Origin: CAYSAA01 sp964428905
GTDB taxonomy: Bacteria > Atribacterota > Phoenicimicrobiia > Phoenicimicrobiales > Stramentimicrobiaceae
Direction: 5' to 3'
Assembly: GCA_964428905.1 (NCBI GenBank)
Contig: CAYSAA010000147.1
Span: 1 to 48,424, forward strand
DNA: 48,424 nucleotides
Numbering within the stretch: position 1 is the stretch's first letter; the number at the start of each line of letters is the position of its first letter. This document shows positions 24,039-32,260 of this stretch, piece after piece. The notes below the pieces were generated by a model, which did not search any database, was not told where the DNA came from, and was given only the letters and a program-made list of their open reading frames with translations. The translations under genes were made by a program, and so were the position numbers.

Positions 24039-24832
24039 AAGGACCAAAAAGAATGAAACGAGGCAAAGAATTGCTATTACAAATTAAAGATATCCATAAA
24101 TCTTTTGGTGGAAAAGAGGTTTTAAGGGGAATTTCCTTTAATCTCTTTAAAGGAGAAACTAAGGTCATTATTGGACCTTCAGGTATGGGTAAAAGTACAC
24201 TTCTGAGATGCATTAATCAATTAACTATTCCTGACCGTGGAACGATCTGGTTAAGAGACCAGGAAGTAACTCATCATAATGCCAGTGAAATCAATCGGTT
24301 TCGTCAAAAAATTGGTATGGTTTTTCAGGATTTTAATCTTTTTGATCATCTTAATGCCCTGAGGAATGTAGAGATTGCTTTAATCAAGGTGAAAGGGATG
24401 AAAAAAACGGAAGCCAGAGATAAAGCGATACAAGAATTGAAAAAAGTCGGGCTGTTAAAACAAGCCTTGCTCTATCCTGCTGAATTATCCGGGGGACAGA
24501 AGCAGCGAGTTTCCATTGCCCGGGCGCTGGCTATGGATCCGGAAGTGATGCTTTTTGACGAACCTACTTCCGCACTTGATCCAGAATTAATTGGTGAGGT
24601 TCTGGGTGTTATGCAAAAGTTAGCTAAGGAAGGTATGACTATGGTTGTGGTGACTCATGAAATGGGTTTTGCCCGTTCAGTGGCAGATGAGATTATTTTT
24701 TTAGAAAAGGGCAAGCTGTTGGAAAGCGGACCACCGGAAGAGTTATTTTATCAACCAAAATATGACAGAACCAGGAAATTTTTATTTAAGTTAACCGAAT
24801 TATATGGAGATACAAATGGGAATAAACAATGA
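24035..24832 (+). CDS. Polar amino-acid ABC transporter ATP-binding protein (GlnQ/HisP type)
   Basis: A 265-residue ATPase with Walker A GPSGMGKST, Q-loop VFQDFNLFDHL, signature LSGGQKQRVSIARAL, Walker B VMLFDEPTSALDPE and the switch His in VVVTHEMGFARSV. The sequence class is the amino-acid uptake family. The start may be ATG 24035 or the Met seven codons on (24053). It overlaps both flanking permease genes by 4 nt, which indicates coupled translation. Confidence 0.95.
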   Translation: MKGPKRMKRGKELLLQIKDIHKSFGGKEVLRGISFNLFKGETKVIIGPSGMGKSTLLRCINQLTIPDRGTIWLRDQEVTHHNASEINRFRQKIGMVFQDFNLFDHLNALRNVEIALIKVKGMKKTEARDKAIQELKKVGLLKQALLYPAELSGGQKQRVSIARALAMDPEVMLFDEPTSALDPELIGEVLGVMQKLAKEGMTMVVVTHEMGFARSVADEIIFLEKGKLLESGPPEELFYQPKYDRTRKFLFKLTELYGDTNGNKQ

Positions 24833-25500
24833 TTAACCCGAATTTCTTTCTAGATATATTATTTCCTTCTATTATAGAAGGATTTACAATGACCTTGCAA
24901 TTAATCTGTTGGTCAATTCCAATCGGATTAGCCGTTGGAATTATCATTGCCATTGGCCGAGTTTATGGAAATATATTGGTGTCTTTTTTAAGTAAAGCCT
25001 ATATTGTATTTTTTAGAGGGACCCCATTATTAATTCAGCTATTTATTTTATATTATGGGTTTCCCTCTATTGGAATCTATTTATCACCATTTATTGCTTC
25101 GGTGATTGGATTTGTTCTTTGCAGTAGTTCTTATCATGCAGAATATATCCGAGGAGCAATTCAATCGGTAAAAAGTGGGCAGGTATTGGCAGCTCAGGCT
25201 TTAGGAATGAGTAAATTAGGTGCTGTTTTTAATATTGTCCTTCCTCAGGCTTTACGTAGAGCTATTCCCGGTTGTTCCAATGAAATTATTTATCTAATTA
25301 AATATTCTTCTTTGGCTTATATGGTAACCTGTATTGAATTGACAGGAGCTGGCAAGATTGTTGCTTCCAGATATTTTACCTATACCGAAGTCTTTCTGGT
25401 CATTGGGGCTATTTATTTAATCATTGTTTCCCTGGCAACGAAATTTTTAAATATATTGGAAGCGAAAATGGCTTTTCCTGGATGGGGAGATAAAAGATGA
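24829..25500 (+). CDS. Polar amino-acid ABC transporter permease 2 (HisM/GlnP type)
   Basis: A 223-residue permease with the same plan as the first. It has FFRGTPLLIQLFILYYG, the coupling loop LAAQALGMSKLGAVFNIVLPQALR, and a membrane-spanning C-terminus. Two different permeases flanking one ATPase gene imply a heterodimeric channel. It overlaps the ATPase by 4 nt and the aminotransferase by 4 nt. Confidence 0.92.
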   Translation: MINPNFFLDILFPSIIEGFTMTLQLICWSIPIGLAVGIIIAIGRVYGNILVSFLSKAYIVFFRGTPLLIQLFILYYGFPSIGIYLSPFIASVIGFVLCSSSYHAEYIRGAIQSVKSGQVLAAQALGMSKLGAVFNIVLPQALRRAIPGCSNEIIYLIKYSSLAYMVTCIELTGAGKIVASRYFTYTEVFLVIGAIYLIIVSLATKFLNILEAKMAFPGWGDKR

Positions 25501-26528
25501 TGGGTAAAAAACAGGGAATTCAAAAACCGATTTTTCTTGAGCACTCTAGTTTGAAATATCCTTTACCGGAAAATTTTTTAATTGAACTATCACAAGAACT
25601 ACTAAATATAAATAACTATCCCAGCGGAGGTACTTACCGGGAACTTTCTGCTAAATTAGCAGGATATGTTGGTGTTACCCCTGAACATATTTTACCTGCC
25701 AACGGCTCTGATGAGGTGATTGAAGCTGTTACCAGGGCTTTTGGTAGCCGAATGATTTTGATCCCTGCTCCAACTTTTTCTCAGTATGAAGTAAGTGCAG
25801 ACCGTAATGGGTTCACTAAAAAATTAGTTCCTTGCTTACAGGGATATGATTATCAATTAAGATACAGTGATGCTGATTTAAAAATAGCCAGTCTAGTTTG
25901 GATATGTAATCCCAATAATCCTACCGGAAATTCCGTCTCCAGAAAGGAAATTAAAAAGATTTTGGCTAACACCCCTGGAATTGTAGTGGTCGATGAATGT
26001 AACTATGAATATCTGGGTGATACTGTGGTGGATATGGTCGATCAATATCCCAATCTTGTTATCTCCCGCAGTTTTTCTAAAAATTTTGGTTTAGCAGGAT
26101 TACGGCTTGGGTTTGCGGTTTCGTCATTAGTGAATATTGCAGAAATATCTCGATATTGCCAGCATTTCAGGATTAATAAAATAGCTGAATTAGCAGGTAC
26201 CAAGGTATTGAAATATTTGGATTACTATAAAGAAATATGGCAAGAGGTGGCAAGAGTAAGAGAGCAATTTATCATAGGAATGCAGCAATTAAATATTAAA
26301 GTATTTACATCTCAAACTAATTTTATCCTCGCTGATTTTCTTACCAGCGAGAATACAAGACGAGTGTGGAGTTATCTAAAGAGAGAAGGTGTTTATACCT
26401 TTGCTGCCTGGGGTGAAGAATTTTCCGGACTGGATCAACATTATATCCGTTTTACTATTGGTAACCAGCAAGAAATGAGTTATGTTCTGTTACTGTTAGG
26501 CCAATATCAAAAAGAAAATTCTATCTGA
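25497..26528 (+). CDS. HisC-like class I/II aminotransferase (candidate aromatic aminotransferase)
   Basis: A 343-residue PLP enzyme of fold type I. Key residues are the NPNNPTG turn, DECNYEYL with the PLP-ring Asp, SFSKNFGLAGLRLGF with the Schiff-base Lys, and YIRFTIG with the carboxylate-binding Arg. The closest family is histidinol-phosphate aminotransferase, whose members often act on aromatic amino acids. There are no other his genes here; the gene is the end of a transporter operon under a TrpR-like protein. It could supply the Phe/Tyr transamination missing from the aro operon, or process the imported amino acid. Confidence 0.82.
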   Translation: MMGKKQGIQKPIFLEHSSLKYPLPENFLIELSQELLNINNYPSGGTYRELSAKLAGYVGVTPEHILPANGSDEVIEAVTRAFGSRMILIPAPTFSQYEVSADRNGFTKKLVPCLQGYDYQLRYSDADLKIASLVWICNPNNPTGNSVSRKEIKKILANTPGIVVVDECNYEYLGDTVVDMVDQYPNLVISRSFSKNFGLAGLRLGFAVSSLVNIAEISRYCQHFRINKIAELAGTKVLKYLDYYKEIWQEVARVREQFIIGMQQLNIKVFTSQTNFILADFLTSENTRRVWSYLKREGVYTFAAWGEEFSGLDQHYIRFTIGNQQEMSYVLLLLGQYQKENSI

Positions 26529-26623
26529 AATTTTTAAAAAAATTTCTTCCAAAATATTCTATGATTAGCTACTGTAAAAAAGCAATTTTTTTAATAGGAT
26601 TTCTATTAATTTCGTTTATCGTT

Positions 26624-26657
26624 TATAATATTAAGTAAAGCAAATTATCAGATAAAT
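26624..26657 (+). promoter_or_regulatory. Shared upstream element, copy 1, before the transglycosylase
   Basis: TATAAT (26624-26629), then GTAAAGCAA-containing sequence, then TATCAGATAAAT (26646-26657). The same order and nearly the same spacing recur at 29466-29498 before the LysM/M23 gene. The TATAAT could be a -10 box, but the -35 region here is weak. Confidence 0.4.
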
Positions 26658-26681
26658 GTTATCATCATGGTTGGAGTTATG

Positions 26682-28964
26682 ATGTATCAACACAGAATAA
26701 AAAAATTATTAATTTTGTTCCTGAGTATGTTTTTTATTTCTTTTATTTCAATAATGATACCCGCTCAAGAGTTAGGCGAGAAAGAAGAAAAACAGTTAAG
26801 AATTTTTCAGCTTTCAGACATACTGGAAGAGAAAAATAGCTTCCCCCAGCAGAAGGCTTATTTTAATAATGTTTTGGCCTATTTTAACCATGAGCATTTT
26901 GATTTTGCTATAAGAGAAGTAGAAAAAATTGAATACAGTAATTTATATCTTCCTCTTTATCTAAAAAGCCGGTTATTAAAGGGGAAGTGTTATGAAGAGT
27001 TGAACAGGTGGGAATCAGCTTTATATGTTTATCAGGAAGTTATTAATGAAGTTCCTCTTATGCAGGATTATGTTATCTATTTGTTGGGCAAGATTAATCT
27101 GAATATCAATGATTACAGAAGTGCCAGGGAATCATTTCAATGCTTGACGGAAGAATACCCGGATAGTGTATTGATTCCACTTGCCCGGTATCAACTTGCC
27201 TTAATTTATCTGGAAAATAATCAGATTGAGCAATTTCTGGAAGAATGCCGTTCAGCTGTGCAGATTTCTACCGGAGAGCAGTTTAAGGCACAGGTTCTTA
27301 CCAGGATAAGTGATGTTTTATGGGAAGAGGGTTTATTCATTGATTCCCTGATCTACTTAAAGGAGTTGATTGAAAACCGTTATAACCGGGAACGTATTTC
27401 TGTGTACGAAGATTTATATGTAAAGCGATTTCAAATAGCCAAAGAGAACGAAAACGTTGAAATAATACCGGATTTATCACTATTCTGTGCGGAAATATTA
27501 TTGAACTATCGACAGTATGAAATGGCTGAGACTTTGTATGAAGAAGTAATCACACTCTATTCGGATCAGATTGACCTAGCACAGGCTTATTACAATAGGG
27601 CTAGGGCTATTTACTACCAGGGTGAATATGAGCGGTCAATTGAACAATGCAGATATATCCTGAGGACTTTTTACGTAGAGGACGTTATTATAAAAACCAT
27701 ATATCTTTATGCTGGTGCTCTTTTATCTTCCGGGCAACGTAGCCAGGCTATTGCAAAATATCAAGAAATTATTAACAAATATCCGGAAAGCTATTTTGCC
27801 CAATCTTCCTATTTACAGTTATCGGAGATTGAATTCCTGCGAGATGAGAAAGAAAAAGGTCTAGATATACTGAACAGGTTAATATTCGAGTATCCCCAAT
27901 CTTCTCAAGCCAGAGATGCAGGCTGGAAATTGGCTCGCCAATATACCAATGATAATGAGATTCAGGAGGCCTTAGAATATTATAAGTTTATTTATGAGCA
28001 ATTTCCTCAAAGCAGTCAAGCTGATGATGCTCTCTATTGGCTGGGAAAATTACAGTATCCCATTGATAGAGAGAGAGGGATTCAATGGCACCATACACTC
28101 CTGGATCAGTTTCCTGACAGTTATTATACTTTTCGTATTCCCATGGAATTAAAAAAGGAGCATGGGCATCTTGAAAATATTATTTCCCTGAGCAGGGAAC
28201 ACTCTAGAGAGAAATTAAAAAAAGACTATTTCCCTGAAGATAGGTTAGCTCAATTGTCAGCCTACAAGTCTGAATTATTAAAGGATATCGGGTTTTATCA
28301 AGAATCTGTTTTAGAAACAATGTATGCTCTTAATTGGGAAGCAGGGAATGTCTATTTAATGTATTTACTTACCGAGAATTATCATAAAATCGGAGAATAT
28401 TATCGTTCTATTGGCTGGGCACAGACACTGCTCAACCATTTCCTCACTAATCATTCAATTGAACAAATGCCTTTTCTTATCTGGGAATATACTTTTCCTA
28501 CTTATTATTCCTCTATTGTTAAAGAACTGGCCGATGATTATGGTTTAGATCCATACCTAGTGTGGTCCACAATAAGAGAAGAAAGCCATTTTAATATGTA
28601 CTCAGAGTCCAGAGCGAGTGCTAGAGGTTTAATGCAGATTATTCTCTCGACTGGGGAGTGGATTGCCCAGAAAGTCGATTACCAGCAATTTGAATATGAT
28701 TTACTCTTCGAACCTGATGTAAATATTCATTTCGGATGCTGGTACTTGCATTATTTACAGGAAAAATTTAATGAAAATAACTACCTCATGATTGCAGGGT
28801 ATAATGCAGGACCTGGTATTACTGATCAATGGATTGAAAGTATTGATATGAGTGATATTGATTCTTTTATAGAAAATATTCCTTATCAGGAAACTACCGA
28901 ACACATCAAAAAGGTGATGCGTTCCTATATGATTTATCAGATAATTTATCAAAACGGAGCCTAG
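26682..28964 (+). CDS. Soluble lytic murein transglycosylase-like protein with TPR repeats (GH23)
   Basis: About 760 residues; GGAG at 26673-26676 favours ATG 26682 over the ATGs at 26667 and 26679. An N-terminal signal peptide (hydrophobic to about residue 28, cleaved near PAQEL) leads into some 550 residues of TPR/YfiO-like helical repeats with recurring EYP and ALYWLGKL motifs. The last 150 residues form a GH23 domain: IREESHFNMYSESRASARGLMQI with the catalytic Glu, and YNAGPG. It cleaves peptidoglycan with 1,6-anhydro product formation in the family. Length is greater than E. coli Slt70 because of extra repeats. It belongs to the wall-remodelling cluster. Confidence 0.88.
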   Translation: MYQHRIKKLLILFLSMFFISFISIMIPAQELGEKEEKQLRIFQLSDILEEKNSFPQQKAYFNNVLAYFNHEHFDFAIREVEKIEYSNLYLPLYLKSRLLKGKCYEELNRWESALYVYQEVINEVPLMQDYVIYLLGKINLNINDYRSARESFQCLTEEYPDSVLIPLARYQLALIYLENNQIEQFLEECRSAVQISTGEQFKAQVLTRISDVLWEEGLFIDSLIYLKELIENRYNRERISVYEDLYVKRFQIAKENENVEIIPDLSLFCAEILLNYRQYEMAETLYEEVITLYSDQIDLAQAYYNRARAIYYQGEYERSIEQCRYILRTFYVEDVIIKTIYLYAGALLSSGQRSQAIAKYQEIINKYPESYFAQSSYLQLSEIEFLRDEKEKGLDILNRLIFEYPQSSQARDAGWKLARQYTNDNEIQEALEYYKFIYEQFPQSSQADDALYWLGKLQYPIDRERGIQWHHTLLDQFPDSYYTFRIPMELKKEHGHLENIISLSREHSREKLKKDYFPEDRLAQLSAYKSELLKDIGFYQESVLETMYALNWEAGNVYLMYLLTENYHKIGEYYRSIGWAQTLLNHFLTNHSIEQMPFLIWEYTFPTYYSSIVKELADDYGLDPYLVWSTIREESHFNMYSESRASARGLMQIILSTGEWIAQKVDYQQFEYDLLFEPDVNIHFGCWYLHYLQEKFNENNYLMIAGYNAGPGITDQWIESIDMSDIDSFIENIPYQETTEHIKKVMRSYMIYQIIYQNGA

Positions 28965-29068
28965 AATTTTAAATTCTAATGTATGGTAATCAGATTAGGC
29001 AGGAATAAAAAATATTTTAATTTATCGGTTAAAGATAACTGAATCATATTTTAAGATAGACAAGAAAA

Positions 29069-29097
29069 TTGACAAAATCATAAAAAAACAATAAAAT
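29069..29097 (+). promoter_or_regulatory. Sigma70-type promoter for the HTH gene
   Basis: TTGACA (29069-29074) and TAAAAT (29092-29097) are separated by 17 bp. Transcription would start near 29104, leaving a leader of about 100 nt before the ATG at 29204. Confidence 0.65.
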
Positions 29098-29159
29098 AAT
29101 TTTATAGGATTTTATTTACGCATTGAATTTATGAAAATTACATTGATAAAAATGTTTTT

Positions 29160-29195
29160 GGGGATTTAACCCCGACTATCCTATGGCGTAGGAGG
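29160..29195 (+). promoter_or_regulatory. Two small RNA hairpins at the ribosome binding site of the HTH gene
   Basis: GGGG (29160-29163) can pair with CCCC (29170-29173). TCCTA (29179-29183) can pair with TAGGA (29189-29193) over a 5-nt loop. The second stem includes the first part of the Shine-Dalgarno AGGAGG (29190-29195), so translation could be dampened by folding. The stems are short. Confidence 0.35.
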
Positions 29196-29203
29196 AAAAA
29201 ATA

Positions 29204-29389
29204 ATGGCAGAATATCTAACAGCAAAACAGGTAGCAGAATATTTACAGGTAAAGCCACTAACTATCTATCAATGGGCAAGAGAAGAAAAGATTCCAGCAA
29301 TAAAAATTGGAAGGATCTGGCGCTTTAAGAAAGATGTGATTGATGCGTTTTTGGAAGAGCAACTGCATAGTAAAAAAAATAAAGCATAA
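29204..29389 (+). CDS. Small excisionase-type helix-turn-helix DNA-binding protein (HTH_17)
   Basis: A 61-residue protein with a strong AGGAGG eight bases upstream. It begins with the typical LTAKQVAEYLQVKPLTIYQWAREEKIPAIKIG arrangement of the MerR-like HTH_17 (excisionase family) and ends with a wing ending WRFKKDVIDAFL plus a lysine-rich tail. Such proteins are DNA-bending accessory factors or regulators. No integrase or phage gene lies nearby, so it is more likely a regulator or a domesticated factor. It lies between two cell-wall genes. Confidence 0.85.
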   Translation: MAEYLTAKQVAEYLQVKPLTIYQWAREEKIPAIKIGRIWRFKKDVIDAFLEEQLHSKKNKA

Positions 29390-29411
29390 GTAGTATTCTT
29401 TTCAATAACCT

Positions 29412-29438
29412 ATAGTAAAAAGCAAATTATTTTACTAT
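29412..29438 (+). repeat. Perfect 9-bp hairpin downstream of the HTH gene
   Basis: ATAGTAAAA (29412-29420) pairs with TTTTACTAT (29430-29438) with a 9-nt loop. It has a weak A/T stem and no long U-run, so at best it is a modest terminator. Confidence 0.4.
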
Positions 29439-29441
29439 TTC

Positions 29442-29498
29442 TTGAAATATGATATATTAATGTACTATAATAATGTAAAAAGCAAGTATCAGATAAAT
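29442..29498 (+). promoter_or_regulatory. Promoter and shared upstream element, copy 2, before the LysM/M23 gene
   Basis: TTGAAA (29442-29447) and TATAAT (29466-29471), 18 bp apart, form a good promoter. It is followed by GTAAAAAGCAA and TATCAGATAAAT (29487-29498), matching copy 1 at 26624-26657 in order and spacing. Position just after the presumed transcription start suggests an operator or an RNA element shared by two wall-hydrolase genes. Confidence 0.5.
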
Positions 29499-29563
29499 TA
29501 GATATATTATTTTTTCTCTCATAAATTTTTATGTTTTATTGTTTCGTATGATATTTATTTAAA

Positions 29564-31528
29564 ATGCATAGGTGTTATAGGAGAATGAATTATACCAGAA
29601 ACAGTACTTTTATTTATATGATCTGGGCAATAGTGATTTTCTTGCTGAGTGTTTTTTTCATAGCAACTATTACAGTTAACGTTTTAGCCCAGGAATACAT
29701 AGAGTATCAGATAAAAGAAGGTGACTGTCTCTGGACCATTGCCCGGCAATTTCAATTATCAATACAGGAAGTTGCTGAAGTAAATGATATGGACCAGGAT
29801 CAAATACTATCCCCCGGTTTATCAATCAAAATTCCTCAAGAAAAAATAGATGATTCCACTCAAAATGAGAATACTGCAACCGTCATTCACACCGTACAGA
29901 AAGGCGAAAACCTCTGGGACATTGCCCAACAGTATCGTTTATCATTAGATTGTATCTCTACGGTAAATGATTTAGAAAAACCAGACTCTCTTTATATCGG
30001 ACAGGAAATTAAGATTCCAATAGAGAAAAATGAGCAAAAGCAGGGGGAAACAGCTGAACTTTTCTTTGAAAATAAAGAATCAAATTTTAAGGGAATAAGT
30101 ATAAGTTTGAATCAGGAATTCAGAGATTCAATAAAAGAGATAGATTATACTGTTAAACCTGGTGAAAATTTATGGACTATTGCTCAAAATTATCAGGTTT
30201 CTTTGACAGATCTGTCACAGGTGAATCATTTAGAAAATGCTGAAAGGTTATCTATAGGTCAAATTATTAAGATACCTCTGCCCAGCAGATCAAAAGATGA
30301 AACAAATGAAGAACGAGACGGCAATAATAAAGAAGAATTTCAAGGGAACTGGGTGGAGCACATTGTAGAGTACGGAGAGAATGTTTCTATTATAGCCCAA
30401 AGATATCATATCCCAGTTGAAACAATTTGCCAGCTCAACCAGATGTCACAGGATGATTATGTGTACCCCGGACAAAGGCTTAAAATAAAATCAAGTGAAC
30501 AGGTAGTAAGCAAAGTTTTGTCGGAGGGAGAAAAAGAGCAGCAAAATGCAAATAATGATGAAAGCAATTCTCCAACTGAAGAGGAGTACCATTCTATTTA
30601 TTATGCTGTAAAACCAGGTGATACATTATGGAGTATTGCTAAAAATCACAGTGTGTCAATGGAAAGTATCTTAGCTGTTAATTATTTGAATAACAAAGAT
30701 GTTCTGTCTGTCGGTCAAAAATTGGAAATCCCTGCCATGGGTGGACCAAATAAAGATGATGCCAAAACTCATACAGTAACCTATAAAGTAGTAAAGGGAG
30801 ACTCACTCTGGAATATTGCCCAGAAATTTGATGTTTCAATGTATGAAATTATAAGCATTAATAAATTACAAAGTATCACACAGCTTTCTATCGGACAGAA
30901 ATTAGATATCCCCGCTACCGGACTAGCAACGCATCAAGAATCAGGAAAAACTAAGACAGTAGCACAGGCAGATAAACCCAAAGATATTATTCACTATGTT
31001 CAAAAAGGGGAGACACTCTGGAATATTTCCAGAAAATACCAGGTAAGTTTGCAGTCCATTACCAGTACTAACCAAATTTCCGAAAACAGCAGGATTGTGG
31101 TTGGACAGAGACTTGTGATACCTAATGTTAGGAGCTCTTCACTTTTTTCACGTTCTTTTATCTGGCCTTTGAATGGTTTGATTACCTCTCATTTTGGTAT
31201 GAGGACTTTGGGTGGCAGGCGAGATTACCATACAGGGATTGATATTGATGGTCATACCGGTGCATCTATAAGAGTAGTAGAAAGTGGCAAGGTAAGTTTT
31301 AGTGGGTATATCAATGGTTATGGTAATGTTATTATTATTGATCATGCTGGTGGTTATTCTACCGTATATGCCCATAATTCAAGTAATCTGGTCAAAAAAG
31401 GTCAGAATGTAACCAAAGGGGATATCATCGCCAGGTTAGGGGCTACTGGTAACGCCACCGGTTCTCACCTTCATTTTGAAATAAGAGAAAACGGTAAACC
31501 TGTCAATCCGCTTAATTATTTGCCATAA
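29564..31528 (+). CDS. Exported M23 metallopeptidase with seven LysM repeats
   Basis: A 654-residue protein with a signal peptide or anchor in the first 43 residues. Seven LysM domains of about 44 residues follow, each starting with a Tyr/Val-x-x-Gly-Asp/Glu-x-Leu-Trp-x-Ile motif and ending with GQxxxIP; the fourth is divergent (GENVSIIAQ). The C-terminal 125 residues are an M23 (LytM) domain with HTGIDIDGH and HLHFEIRENG. The zinc ligands are present, so it is probably an active endopeptidase rather than an EnvC/NlpD-type activator. It hydrolyses peptidoglycan cross-links. The start is uncertain because neither ATG (29564, 29585) has a well-spaced Shine-Dalgarno. Confidence 0.9.
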   Translation: MHRCYRRMNYTRNSTFIYMIWAIVIFLLSVFFIATITVNVLAQEYIEYQIKEGDCLWTIARQFQLSIQEVAEVNDMDQDQILSPGLSIKIPQEKIDDSTQNENTATVIHTVQKGENLWDIAQQYRLSLDCISTVNDLEKPDSLYIGQEIKIPIEKNEQKQGETAELFFENKESNFKGISISLNQEFRDSIKEIDYTVKPGENLWTIAQNYQVSLTDLSQVNHLENAERLSIGQIIKIPLPSRSKDETNEERDGNNKEEFQGNWVEHIVEYGENVSIIAQRYHIPVETICQLNQMSQDDYVYPGQRLKIKSSEQVVSKVLSEGEKEQQNANNDESNSPTEEEYHSIYYAVKPGDTLWSIAKNHSVSMESILAVNYLNNKDVLSVGQKLEIPAMGGPNKDDAKTHTVTYKVVKGDSLWNIAQKFDVSMYEIISINKLQSITQLSIGQKLDIPATGLATHQESGKTKTVAQADKPKDIIHYVQKGETLWNISRKYQVSLQSITSTNQISENSRIVVGQRLVIPNVRSSSLFSRSFIWPLNGLITSHFGMRTLGGRRDYHTGIDIDGHTGASIRVVESGKVSFSGYINGYGNVIIIDHAGGYSTVYAHNSSNLVKKGQNVTKGDIIARLGATGNATGSHLHFEIRENGKPVNPLNYLP

Positions 31529-31557
31529 CATGTATAATTCTAATTTCAATTTTTTAA

Positions 31558-31709
31558 GACACATCATTTATTATTTTACCTTATGATAATTACCGGTTAG
31601 CTCGTATTTTTTCAAAAGATAAAATATACAAAGCTTACCAACAGCACGGCTATACCTTAAGGGATATTGAAGAACGATTTGGTATTTCTTATAATACTGA
31701 CTTTTAGTA
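31558..31709 (+). pseudogene. Probable transposase remnant (C-terminal HTH-like tail)
   Basis: An open frame without a start codon, ending at TAG 31707-31709. Its last 35 codons read as a basic segment, then KAYQQHGYTLRDIEERFGIS, resembling the helix-turn-helix tail of REP-associated or Y1-type transposases. The upstream body of such a protein is missing, so this is debris of an element. It lies beside the IS200-type element, which points to an insertion hot spot. Confidence 0.35.
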
Positions 31710-31747
31710 GTGAATCAAAAAATAGTCATTGTTTAAATTTGAATATT

Positions 31748-31767
31748 CCCTGTGGCTTGCCACAGGG
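31748..31767 (+). repeat. Left-end hairpin of the IS200/IS605-type element
   Basis: A perfect 9-bp stem with a TT loop. It matches the right-end hairpin except for one base pair (T-A here, C-G at the right end), so pairing is conserved while sequence differs. Confidence 0.75.
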
Positions 31768-31790
31768 TAGATTCTGAGTATTATGATGAT

Positions 31791-32231
31791 ATGAGTAAAG
31801 GAGAAGTTCAAAAAGGCTATCATTGTGCCTGGCAGATCCATTATCAGTTGGTATTTCCAGTAAAGTATCGCAAGGCATTGCTTGATGAAATGGTAGTAAA
31901 GATCATAGAAGAGACAGCTGAAGGTATACAACAACGGTATGCGATAGAAATGGAAGCCTTGGGGATGGACCAGAATCATATCCATCTCCTTTGTGGTGCC
32001 CATCCCAAAATTTCACCAGGGGAAGTCGTGCGAATCTTCAAAAGCATCGCTGCCAGGGAGATATTCCGAAGGGATCCCCAGATCAAAAAAGAATTATGGG
32101 GTGGAGAATTCTGGTCTGATGGATATTATGCTGCCACTGTTGGGGAGAGAGGAAACTGGTTCCAAGTGGAAAATTATATCCAAAAGCAAGGCAAACCAAA
32201 GGAAGATCTGAGACAGATAAGGTTATTCTGA
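31791..32231 (+). CDS. tnpA: IS200/IS605 family transposase TnpA (Y1 HUH)
   Basis: About 146 residues from ATG 31791 (AGTAAAGGAG follows rather than precedes it, so the start is uncertain; an in-frame TTG lies at 31752). HLLCGAHP is preceded by NHIH, the HUH metal-binding motif. A C-terminal helix carries VENYIQKQG with the likely catalytic Tyr. The ending IRLF matches the family. All key residues are present and the frame is intact, so the element may be active. It cuts and joins single-stranded DNA at the hairpin ends. Confidence 0.85.
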   Translation: MSKGEVQKGYHCAWQIHYQLVFPVKYRKALLDEMVVKIIEETAEGIQQRYAIEMEALGMDQNHIHLLCGAHPKISPGEVVRIFKSIAAREIFRRDPQIKKELWGGEFWSDGYYAATVGERGNWFQVENYIQKQGKPKEDLRQIRLF

Positions 32232-32240
32232 TTTTTGATA

Positions 32241-32260
32241 CCCTGCGGCTTGCCGCAGGG
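32241..32260 (+). repeat. Right-end hairpin of the IS200/IS605-type element
   Basis: CCCTGCGGC-TT-GCCGCAGGG, a perfect 9-bp stem 9 bp after the tnpA stop. It is the partner of the left-end hairpin. Confidence 0.75.

Noticed and set aside
29204..29389. Prophage excisionase implying an integrated phage
   Set aside because: No integrase, attachment repeats or phage genes are nearby; HTH_17 proteins also occur as ordinary regulators.
29442..29563. Cyclic di-AMP (ydaO) riboswitch before the LysM/M23 gene
   Set aside because: The leader is too short and lacks the conserved ydaO sequence blocks.
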